From Mycobacterium paraterrae (GTDB taxonomy: Bacteria; Actinomycetota; Actinomycetes; Mycobacteriales; Mycobacteriaceae), in the NCBI RefSeq assembly GCF_022430545.2, contig NZ_CP092488.2, forward strand, positions 496,001 to 560,000: 64,000 nt of DNA, given 5' to 3'. A model generated the notes under the pieces. The model saw only the letters and a program-made list of their open reading frames with translations. It was not told the DNA's origin and did no database searches. Below, one piece after another: positions 24,454 through 31,634 of this stretch (its first letter is position 1; each line of letters starts with the position of its first letter). Made by a program: the position numbers and the translations under genes.

Positions 24454-25597
24454 CTAATCGCACTTTCGGCGCGAGCGTGATCAAGATCTCCAGTGCCGTC
24501 CGGAGCGCCCCGGCGATCGGACCGGGCATGATGTCGACCAAGCCCAGACCGGGCCGGGCGATCGCCGGAGTGACGGCACACGCCAGCCGCCGCAACCGCA
24601 GCGCGTCGCCGCCCGCCCAGGCCGGATCGCTGTCGGCGAGATGATGTGGGTCGGCGAGCCGATCGACAGGCCGTGGCTTGCGCTTCGACAACGAGCGCCG
24701 GATCGCCTCGTCGATCGACAGCAGACCGCCCGGCGGGTCGGGAACCAGCTCGCGCAGTCCGCTACCGCTGGCCCGCATCGGATAGTCGAGTGACTCGACC
24801 AGATCGGCCGCCAGGCCGTCCGGCACCGGCAAAGCGAGCGCGGTCACCCACGATGCCAGCGTGGTGTCGATACCCCAGACCGGCAGACCGGCCTGCCAGG
24901 TACCGCTGATCCGCGCGTAGCTCCTGAGCAGCTCGCGATACGACGTGGTGTCCGGGCCGGCGATGTCATACGCGCCGGCCGGAACCAGGTCGGAGTCGGC
25001 CGCCGCCACGAGATAATGCAGGACATCGCGGATCGAGATCGGGTCGATCGGGTTGCTCATCCACGCCGGCACCGGAATCACCGGGAAGCGGTCGGCGACA
25101 TAGCGCAGCATCTCGAATGACGTCGACCCCGCGCCGAAGATGACCGCGGCGCCTAGCCAGACCAGTTCGGGCCCGCCGTCGATGCTCAGCGCCTCGGCGA
25201 CTTCGGCACGACTGGTCAGGTGCTCGGACAGGCCCTCGTCGCACGGGACGAAGCCGCCGAGGTACACGATGCGCCGTACGCCGGCGTCCTTGGCAGCGGC
25301 GGCGACATTTCCGGCCGCCGCCCGGTCGACGTCGCGAAATTCGGGCTGCCCGATCGCGTGCACCAGGTAGTAGATGACATCGATCGGTCCGCTTTCGACC
25401 ATCGCCGCCTTCACGGAGTCGGCGTCGGTGGCGTCGAACTCGACCGGCAGCACGTCGTCGTGCCAGCCGAACCTGGCGAGCCGGGCCGGGTTGCGGGTCG
25501 CCGCCACCACGCGATGTCCGGCTCCGAGCAACGCTGTGACCAGCCGTGACCCTACATATCCTGTCGCGCCGGTCACCAGGATTCGCACACTCTCCAC
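24446..25597 (-). CDS. NAD(P)H-binding epimerase/dehydratase-like protein
   Basis: 383 residues. Rossmann motif VTGATGYVGSRLV (residues 8-20), the NmrA/atypical extended SDR group, with IDVIYYLVHAIGQ, YDIAGPDTTSYREL and a C-terminal extension including LDYPMRASGSGLREL. The usual Tyr-x3-Lys pair is not obvious, so it may be a redox sensor or reductase rather than an epimerase. GTG 25597 or GTG 25588 can serve as start; the latter has GGTGGAG upstream. Divergent from the type III PKS gene and coupled to the CPBP protease. Confidence 0.85.
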   Translation of the reverse strand: MESVRILVTGATGYVGSRLVTALLGAGHRVVAATRNPARLARFGWHDDVLPVEFDATDADSVKAAMVESGPIDVIYYLVHAIGQPEFRDVDRAAAGNVAAAAKDAGVRRIVYLGGFVPCDEGLSEHLTSRAEVAEALSIDGGPELVWLGAAVIFGAGSTSFEMLRYVADRFPVIPVPAWMSNPIDPISIRDVLHYLVAAADSDLVPAGAYDIAGPDTTSYRELLRSYARISGTWQAGLPVWGIDTTLASWVTALALPVPDGLAADLVESLDYPMRASGSGLRELVPDPPGGLLSIDEAIRRSLSKRKPRPVDRLADPHHLADSDPAWAGGDALRLRRLACAVTPAIARPGLGLVDIMPGPIAGALRTALEILITLAPKVRLDE

Positions 25598-25800
25598 CTA
25601 CCGATCGCGGGGGCATTGGCTAGTAGAAGTTGCCCCGCCCCGCCGTCCGGCAAACCGGCGTGGCCGTTGTCACAAGTCGGCGTCGCGGCGACGGGTGCCA
25701 CGGTCCAGGGTTCTGTGGTTAGGTTCCAACTATCCGGATTGAACTAACGCGAGCGTCAGATCGTGACCCATGTGAGCGAACACGCCCGGTATTCGCCTAA
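25598..25800. other. Divergent promoter region of the PKS cluster
   Basis: 203 bases between the NAD(P)-binding gene and the PKS gene. No ORF seen. An imperfect dyad at 25719-25747 (TTAGGTTCCAA ... TTGAACTAA) sits where an operator would be expected. Confidence 0.4.
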
Positions 25801-26880
25801 TTGCAAGGGGTGTCTGAATTGCAAGAGATAACTGGCGACACGACGCCGGCCCCGTCCATCGCGGCCGTCGCGGTCGAATTCCCGCCGTATCAAGTCAGTC
25901 AGGCCGAAGCCATGTCCGGCCTCACCGGATTCGGTGGCCCAGACTTCGAGCGTTTCGGCGCCAGCGCGGGAGTGGAGAAACGCCGAATTGCCATGCCGCT
26001 GGCCAACTATGGCACGCTGACCGGGTTCACCGAAGCCAACGACATCTTCATCGAGACGGCGCTGACGCTCGGCGAGCGTGCCATCCTCGCGGCGTTGGAC
26101 TCCGCCGAGGTCAAGCCCGAAGACGTCGACGTCGTGTTCTCGACCACGGTGACCGGGTTGGCAGTGCCCACCCTGGAAGCCCGGTTGGCGAATCGACTCG
26201 GGCTGCGCCCCGACGTGAAGCGGGTGCCGCTGTTCGGTTTGGGTTGTGTGGCCGGCGCCGCAGGCGTCGCCCGCATGCACGACTATCTGCGGGCGTTCCC
26301 GAAGCAGGTGTCGGTGCTGCTCGCCGTCGAACTGTGCTCGCTGACCCTGCAGCGGGATGACCTCTCGGTGGCTAACTTGGTGGCGGCCAGCCTGTTCGGC
26401 GATGGTGCGGCCGCCGTCGTCGCCAAAGGAGCGGCACGAACCTCGACCGGTCCCCGGGTGCTGGACACCCGCAGCCGGATCTACCCCGAAACCGAAGACG
26501 TGATGGGCTGGGACATCGGCAGCAACGGTTTCAAGATCAAGCTCTCCACCGAGGTGGCGACCGTCGCCGAGAAGTATGTCGGCGAAGACGTCCGCAACTT
26601 CCTGGCCGAACACGGGCTCACTCCAGACGACATCTCGACGTGGGTCTGTCACCCCGGCGGGCCGAAGGTCATCGAGGCCATCGAAAACACCCTGGACCTG
26701 CCCGTACACGCCATGGACCACACTCGTAACTCGTTGCGCGAGAACGCGAATCTGTCGTCGGTGTCGGTGCTCGACGTGCTCAGCCGGAACCTGGCCCAGC
26801 CGCCGGCGCCTGGGTCTTTCGGATTGATGATCGCGATGGGCCCGGCGTTCTGCTCAGAACTCGTCCTGCTCGGTTGGTAG
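25801..26880 (+). CDS. Type III polyketide synthase (Pks10/alkylresorcinol synthase-like)
   Basis: 359 residues from TTG 25801; GTG 25810 and TTG 25819 are alternatives, the latter eight bases after AAGGGG. It condenses malonyl-CoA units on an acyl-CoA starter. The catalytic triad is complete: Cys149 in FGLGCVAGAAG, His284 in CHPGGPKV and Asn317 in NLSSVSVLDVL. The GLGCVAGAAGVAR block and the C-terminal GLMIAMGPAFCSELVLL resemble M. tuberculosis Pks10/Pks11. The next two genes, an ICMT methyltransferase 3 bases later and a flavoprotein, form a likely operon that would methylate and oxidise its product. Confidence 0.93.
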   Translation: MQGVSELQEITGDTTPAPSIAAVAVEFPPYQVSQAEAMSGLTGFGGPDFERFGASAGVEKRRIAMPLANYGTLTGFTEANDIFIETALTLGERAILAALDSAEVKPEDVDVVFSTTVTGLAVPTLEARLANRLGLRPDVKRVPLFGLGCVAGAAGVARMHDYLRAFPKQVSVLLAVELCSLTLQRDDLSVANLVAASLFGDGAAAVVAKGAARTSTGPRVLDTRSRIYPETEDVMGWDIGSNGFKIKLSTEVATVAEKYVGEDVRNFLAEHGLTPDDISTWVCHPGGPKVIEAIENTLDLPVHAMDHTRNSLRENANLSSVSVLDVLSRNLAQPPAPGSFGLMIAMGPAFCSELVLLGW

Positions 26881-26882
26881 CC

Positions 26883-27383
26883 GTGTACTACCTGCTGATC
26901 CTGGCTGTGGGGATCGAGCGCGTGGCCGAGCTGGTCGTTTCCAAGCGCAATGCCCGGTGGGCTTTTGCCAACGGCGGCAAGGAATTCGGGCGCAACCACT
27001 ACCCGGTGATGGTTACTATCCACACCGCGCTACTGCTCGGGTGCGTCCTCGAGGTGTGGGCGCTGCACCGGCCGTTTCTCCCGTGGTTGGGCTGGCCGAT
27101 GCTGGCGTTGGCCGTGCTGACCCAGGTGCTGCGGTGGTGGTGCATCACAACGTTGGGGCATCGGTGGAACACGTTGGTGATCGTGCTGCCCGAGGCGCCG
27201 TTAGTGCGTCAGGGACCCTACCGTTGGTTGCACCACCCCAACTACGTGGCCGTCGTCGTCGAGGGCTTCGCGCTGCCGCTGATCCACACCGCCTGGCTGA
27301 CCGCGCTGTGCTTCACGGTGGCCAACGCGCTGCTGCTCACGGTACGGATCCGGGTAGAGAACGCAGCGTTGGGCTACGCGTGA
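26883..27383 (+). CDS. ICMT-family (isoprenylcysteine carboxyl methyltransferase-like) methyltransferase
   Basis: 166 residues, GTG start, same length as remembered for Rv1139c. Four or five membrane helices and the ICMT C-terminal SAM site: LVRQGPYRWLHHPNYVAVV with a downstream acidic residue in RIRVENAALG. Bacteria lack prenylated CaaX proteins of the usual kind; in Bacillus the ICMT-type protein BpsB (YpbQ) methylates type III PKS alkylpyrones. The position immediately after a type III PKS makes O-methylation of the polyketide the best prediction. Confidence 0.9.
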   Translation: MYYLLILAVGIERVAELVVSKRNARWAFANGGKEFGRNHYPVMVTIHTALLLGCVLEVWALHRPFLPWLGWPMLALAVLTQVLRWWCITTLGHRWNTLVIVLPEAPLVRQGPYRWLHHPNYVAVVVEGFALPLIHTAWLTALCFTVANALLLTVRIRVENAALGYA

Positions 27384-27402
27384 CGCGCACCGTCGATCCG
27401 AA

Positions 27403-28416
27403 ATGACGTACGACGCTGATCTGCTGATCGTCGGCGGCGGACCCGGTGGGCTCGCCACCGCGTTACACGCTCGCCGGCAAGGGCTTTCGGTGATCGTGGC
27501 CGAACCGCGGGAGACCCCGGTGGACAAGGCCTGCGGTGAGGGCTTGATGCCCGGCGGCCTAGCCGAGCTGACGGCGCTGGGTGTCGACCCGGCGGGCCTC
27601 CCCTTTCGCGGCATCGCCTACCTCGACGAGCGCCGACGTGCGGAGGCCCTGTTCCGCGGCGGGCCTGGTCGCGGCGTACGGCGCACCACGCTGCACGCCG
27701 CGATGGCCGCTCGCGCCAAAGAACAAGACACCGAATGGGTTTCGATCCGGATCACCGATGTCTCGCAGGACGCGACCGGCGTCACGGCCGGCGGTCTTCG
27801 GGCCCGATGGCTGGTGGCCGCCGACGGACTGCACTCCCACGTGCGGTCGGCAGTCGGGATCGGCGCGGTCGCCGGAACACCGCGGCGCTACGGCGTGCGC
27901 TGGCATTTCTCCCTGCCGGCGTGGTCGGATTTCGTCGAAGTGTACTGGTCACCGCTGGGCGAGGCCTACGTGACACCGGTCGAGCCCGACCTGGTCGGCG
28001 TCGCGATTCTGTCGAGCGGGCAACCTGACCTCGACTGGTTCCCACGACTCGCGAAGCGGCTGCGTGGCGCTCCGAGGACCCGGGCCCGCGGCTGTGGCCC
28101 ACTGCGGCAAGTGGTTTCGCGAAGGGTGGCCGGACGCGTGCTCCTGGTCGGCGACGCCGCGGGATATGAGGACGCGCTGACCGGCGAGGGCGTCAGCCTG
28201 GCCGTCAAGCAGGCCCGCGCGGTGGTCGCCGCGATCGTCGACGGCAATCCGTCGTCTTACGAAGCGACTTGGCGGCGGATCACGCGCGATTACCGACTGC
28301 TCACCCGCGCTCTCGTGTTGACCACAGCGTCACGCGTCGGGCGTCGCGCGGTCGTTCCGGCGACTTCGAAGCTGCCCGCTGTATTCGACCTCGCGGTGAA
28401 TACGTTGGCGCGCTGA
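27403..28416 (+). CDS. FAD-dependent oxidoreductase (Rv1138c-like)
   Basis: 337 residues, ATG start. FAD dinucleotide fold GGGPGGLATALHAR at residues 11-24, LMPGGLAEL and the GD motif LVGDAAGYEDALTGEGVSLA (about residue 247), as in the PHBH / geranylgeranyl reductase-like group. Such enzymes hydroxylate aromatic rings or reduce isoprenoid double bonds. In Streptomyces griseus the srsABC operon pairs a type III PKS with a methyltransferase and a flavin hydroxylase; the same order here suggests ring oxidation of the methylated polyketide. Confidence 0.9.
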   Translation: MTYDADLLIVGGGPGGLATALHARRQGLSVIVAEPRETPVDKACGEGLMPGGLAELTALGVDPAGLPFRGIAYLDERRRAEALFRGGPGRGVRRTTLHAAMAARAKEQDTEWVSIRITDVSQDATGVTAGGLRARWLVAADGLHSHVRSAVGIGAVAGTPRRYGVRWHFSLPAWSDFVEVYWSPLGEAYVTPVEPDLVGVAILSSGQPDLDWFPRLAKRLRGAPRTRARGCGPLRQVVSRRVAGRVLLVGDAAGYEDALTGEGVSLAVKQARAVVAAIVDGNPSSYEATWRRITRDYRLLTRALVLTTASRVGRRAVVPATSKLPAVFDLAVNTLAR

Positions 28417-28432
28417 GCTTTCGTATCTATCG

Positions 28433-28485
28433 ACGGCGACCCGCGGCGCCCGGCTACGCCGCTCTTGCGATCGCCTTGGCGGCTA
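28433..28485 (-). repeat. Single MIRU-like repeat
   Basis: Minus-strand copy: GGCGATCGCAAGAGCGGCG then TAGCCGGGCGCCGCGGGTCG, matching the 53-bp family at 22648-22906. It starts at the stop codon of the crotonase gene at 28483 and fills the convergent gap to the flavoprotein gene. Confidence 0.8.
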
Positions 28486-29271
28486 GCGCGCCTTCCACAC
28501 CGGCGGACGCTTCTGCGCGAACGCCAGCGGCCCCTCCTTGGCGTCCTCGGTGCGCAGCAGCGCACCGAATTCCCGTGCGGTGCGGGCCCATCCGGGCTCC
28601 TCGTCGGGAATGACGCCGTCGTCGGCACCACACGCGATCCGCTTGCTGGCCTGCACCGACAGCGGCGCATTGACGGTGATCCGCTTCGCCAGCGCCAGTG
28701 CGGCGTCCAGCACGGTGCCGTTGGGCACGACCTGGTTGATCAGACCCCAGCTCTCCGCTTCGGTCGCGGTGATCGGCTCACCGGTCAACAGCATCTCCAT
28801 GCCCACCTTGCGCGGCAGCTGCTGCGCGATGCGGAAGACGCCGCCGGCGCCGGCCAGCAATCCCACCTTGACCTCGGGCAGACCGAACTGTGCGCGCTCC
28901 TCGGCCACCACCAGGTCGCTGGCCAGGGCCAGCTCGGTTCCCCCGCCCAGCGCCGTGCCGTTCACCGCGGCGATCGTCGGCTTGTCGATGAAGTGGTGGA
29001 CGTAGCCGGCGAAGCCCCACTCCCCGTGATCGGGATGGTACAGATTCTCGCGGCGCGCGATCGCCTTGAGATCGGCTCCCGCGCAGAAAGACTTGTCACC
29101 GGCACCGGTGATCACCACCGCCCGCACCTCGGGGTCGTGCTGCGCCTGCTCGAGCGCATCACCGACCCCGACGCTGACCGCCCCATTGACGCAGTTACGA
29201 GCCTCCGGCCGGTTGATCGTGATGACGAGGACGTCGTCGCGGCGTTCGGTGAGGACCGCCGGTTCCGTCAC
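28483..29271 (-). CDS. Crotonase / enoyl-CoA hydratase family protein
   Basis: 262 residues. DKSFCAGADLKAIARRE (residues 58-74) and GTALGGGTELALASDLVVA are the CoA-binding and oxyanion blocks; LPEVKVGLLAGAGG provides the region of the second Glu. From memory the M. tuberculosis counterpart (Rv1136) is short; this one is full length. ATG overlaps the thiolase stop (ATGA), so the two act in the same acyl-CoA degradation step series. Confidence 0.9.
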   Translation of the reverse strand: MTEPAVLTERRDDVLVITINRPEARNCVNGAVSVGVGDALEQAQHDPEVRAVVITGAGDKSFCAGADLKAIARRENLYHPDHGEWGFAGYVHHFIDKPTIAAVNGTALGGGTELALASDLVVAEERAQFGLPEVKVGLLAGAGGVFRIAQQLPRKVGMEMLLTGEPITATEAESWGLINQVVPNGTVLDAALALAKRITVNAPLSVQASKRIACGADDGVIPDEEPGWARTAREFGALLRTEDAKEGPLAFAQKRPPVWKAR

Positions 29272-30413
29272 AACAGTTCCACGATGGTGGCGTTTGCCTG
29301 ACCGCCACCCTCACACATGGTCTGCAGGCCGTAGCGAATTCCCTTGTCCCGCATGTGGTACAGCATTGTGGTCATGATCCGGGCGCCGGATCCACCGAGC
29401 GGATGCCCCAGCGCGATCGCGCCGCCGTTGGGGTTGAGCTTCTTCTCGTCAGCGCCGATGTCCTGCAGCCAGGCCAGCGGAACCGGCGCGAACGCCTCGT
29501 TGACCTCGAACACGCCGATGTCGTCGAGCGACAGGCCGGACTTCTTCAACGCCTTCTGGGTGGCAGGGATGGGGGCGGTCAGCATGATCACCGGGTCGGC
29601 ACCGGCCAGCACGGCGGTGTGCACCTTGGCAATCGGGTTGAGCCCCAACTCTTTTGCCTTCTCCGCCGTCATGATCAGCAGCGCGGCGGAGCCGTCGGAG
29701 ATCTGGCTGGAGTTGCCGGCGTGGATGACACCATCTTCCTTGAACGCTGGCTTCAGCTGAGCCATCTTCTCGATCGGCGTGCCGCGACGGATGCCCTCGT
29801 CCTTGAGGATTACGTTTCCGTCTTGGTCCTTGATGCCGACGATCTGGTCGTCGAAGGCGCCGGAATCCTGGGCGGCAGCGGCCTTGTCGTGCGATCCGAG
29901 CGAGTACTGGTCGACGGTGGTCCGGTCGAAGCCCCACTGCTCGGCGATCATCTCGGCACCGATGCCTTGGTTGGGCGTCCGGTCGTAGCGGGCCTTGAAG
30001 TTCGGGGAGAACGGGTTGCCGCCGTTGGCCAGCGAAGCGCCCATCGGCGTCCGCGACATCGATTCGACACCGCCAGCGACCACTACGTCGTAATGGCCGG
30101 CAACCACGCCGGCCGCGGCGAAGTGGATCGACTGCTGACTCGAGCCGCACTGCCGGTCGACGGTTACGCCCGGCACGGTCTCAGGCCAGCCGGCGGCCAG
30201 CAGCGCCGTGCGGCCGATGTCCATCGACTGCTCGCCGGCCTGCATGACGCAGCCCCAGATCACGTCGTCGACGAGGCCGGGGTCGATACCGGCCTTCTCG
30301 ACCAGACCATTGAGCACCTGCGCGGACAGGTCGGCGGCGTGGACGCCGGACAAACCGCCGTTGCGCTTGCCGATCGGTGAACGAACTGCCTCGACGATGA
30401 CTGCTTCAGTCAT
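29268..30413 (-). CDS. Acetyl-CoA acetyltransferase (thiolase)
   Basis: 381 residues, thiolase family. Nucleophilic Cys in DRQCGSSQQS (about residue 88), active-site His in GHPLGGSGAR and second Cys in CEGGGQAN. It cleaves 3-ketoacyl-CoA or condenses acetyl-CoA. It is the first gene of a two-gene operon with the crotonase. M. tuberculosis, as I recall it, keeps only a short thiolase remnant here (Rv1135A). A dyad at 30508-30528 lies upstream. Confidence 0.93.
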   Translation of the reverse strand: MTEAVIVEAVRSPIGKRNGGLSGVHAADLSAQVLNGLVEKAGIDPGLVDDVIWGCVMQAGEQSMDIGRTALLAAGWPETVPGVTVDRQCGSSQQSIHFAAAGVVAGHYDVVVAGGVESMSRTPMGASLANGGNPFSPNFKARYDRTPNQGIGAEMIAEQWGFDRTTVDQYSLGSHDKAAAAQDSGAFDDQIVGIKDQDGNVILKDEGIRRGTPIEKMAQLKPAFKEDGVIHAGNSSQISDGSAALLIMTAEKAKELGLNPIAKVHTAVLAGADPVIMLTAPIPATQKALKKSGLSLDDIGVFEVNEAFAPVPLAWLQDIGADEKKLNPNGGAIALGHPLGGSGARIMTTMLYHMRDKGIRYGLQTMCEGGGQANATIVELL

Positions 30414-30507
30414 GGCTCCATCTCCTTTGACGCTCGAGCTAATGTGCCCGACTCCTCCTCAGACCTAGCGGTCTGCATCGTCGTCGCGCGTACTTTTGTC
30501 GATTGTT

Positions 30508-30528
30508 GACCAACCGCTTAGTTGGGTC
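30508..30528. promoter_or_regulatory. Dyad in the divergent promoter of the thiolase operon
   Basis: CCAAC-cgctta-GTTGG, extended to GACC on the left and GGTC on the right with one extra G. It is centred between the thiolase operon and the divergent NAD(P)-binding gene, the usual location of a TetR-type operator. The regulator is not encoded next to it. Confidence 0.55.
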
Positions 30529-30566
30529 GCCGCCGGGGTGCCCTACCGGTGAGTAGCGTCGAAGGC

Positions 30567-31220
30567 ATGTTGCGCATCGTCATCGTCGGCGGCCACGGCA
30601 AGGTCGCGCTGCATCTAGCCCGCATGCTCAAAAACCGCGGCGATGAAGTGACGTCGATCATCCGAAATCCCGACCACGCCGGCGACGTCTCCGCCGCCGG
30701 TGCGCGCCCCGTCGTCGCGGACATCGAGCACCTGGACACCGCCGCATTGGCAGACCTGATGTCAGGCCACGACGCTGTGGTGTTCTCGGCAGGCGCCGGC
30801 GGCGGTGACCCAGCCCGCACTTACGCGGTCGACCGCGACGCCGCGATCCGGGTAATCGATGCGGCCGAGCAAGCCGGCGTCAAACGATTCGTGATGGTCT
30901 CCTACTTCGGCGCGGGGCCCGATCATGGCGTCGCCGAGGACAATTCATTTTTCCCGTACGCAGAAGCCAAGGCCGCCGCGGACGCTCACCTCCGCAGCAC
31001 CGAACTGGATTGGACCGTGCTCGGCCCGGGCCGGCTCACGCTGGAGCCGTCAACCGGCCGGATCGAACTCGGCGAGGGTACCGGTGAAGTGTCACGGGAG
31101 GACGTGGCTCTGGTCGCGGCCGCCGTGCTCCACGACCCCGCCACGGTCCGGAAAACCATCGAATTCAACAACGGTGATGTGCCGATCACCGAAGCGCTGG
31201 CTCGCTGCGGCGATCGCTAG
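30567..31220 (+). CDS. NAD(P)-binding (NmrA/YhfK-like) protein
   Basis: 217 residues. N-terminal IVIVGGHGKVALHLARML (G-x2-G-x2-A/G Rossmann), DLMSGHDAVVFSAGAGGG, KRFVMVSYFGAG and YAEAKAAADAHLRSTELDWT fit the atypical short-chain group with a Tyr-x3-Lys pair (YAEAK). Probably a reductase or redox sensor. ATG 30567 follows GAAGG. Its last codons and stop (CGC TGC GGC GAT CGC TAG) lie within a MIRU-like repeat. Confidence 0.85.
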   Translation: MLRIVIVGGHGKVALHLARMLKNRGDEVTSIIRNPDHAGDVSAAGARPVVADIEHLDTAALADLMSGHDAVVFSAGAGGGDPARTYAVDRDAAIRVIDAAEQAGVKRFVMVSYFGAGPDHGVAEDNSFFPYAEAKAAADAHLRSTELDWTVLGPGRLTLEPSTGRIELGEGTGEVSREDVALVAAAVLHDPATVRKTIEFNNGDVPITEALARCGDR

Positions 31221-31255
31221 CGCGGCAGTAGCTGCGCGCGGCGGGTCGACGCCGT
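31209..31255 (+). repeat. Diverged MIRU-like repeat overlapping a stop codon
   Basis: GGCGATCGCTAGCGCGGCAG followed by GCGCGGCGGGTCGAC, the same core as the copies at 22648-22906 and 28433. It supplies the last residues and the TAG of the NAD(P)-binding gene. Confidence 0.65.
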
Positions 31256-31329
31256 TGACCTGTAATCTCGATGTCGCAGTCGGTCTGCCGATTTCGTCGT
31301 CCGCGACGAAGGCGGCATCGAACGAAGCA

Positions 31330-31495
31330 TGTTAGATGTGCTTTTTAAGAGGGAACCCGGTGCGAGTCCGGGACTGTCCCGCAGCGGTATGCAGGAACGA
31401 ACGTCGTCTTCGAGCACTGGTCACCCGACCGGGAAGCGACGGCCAGTAGGAGCACCACCCGGTGCGCGCCTGTGAGTCCGAAGACCTGCCGGCTG
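31330..31495 (+). promoter_or_regulatory. Cobalamin (adenosylcobalamin) riboswitch
   Basis: The 5' part has GGGAACCCGGTGCGAGTCCG followed by GGACTGTCCCGCAGCGGT, and the 3' part has GCCTGTGAGTCCGAAGACC then TGCC, the conserved B12 box. It lies about 140 bases before metE, leaving room for an expression platform at 31496-31634. Binding of a cobalamin would repress the B12-independent enzyme when B12 is present, as known for mycobacterial metE. Confidence 0.95.
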
Positions 31496-31634
31496 TGCCG
31501 GGCGCGCCGCGCCTGGCGGCTCACCGCCTCGTGGAATGGGCGTCTGGCCGTATCGGTTGCAGCCGCTGTGCGCTGCGCCGGATCGGTTTGCGTCCGTTGG
31601 CGGTGACCACCCCGTCGAGTGAAGGACGAAAACC

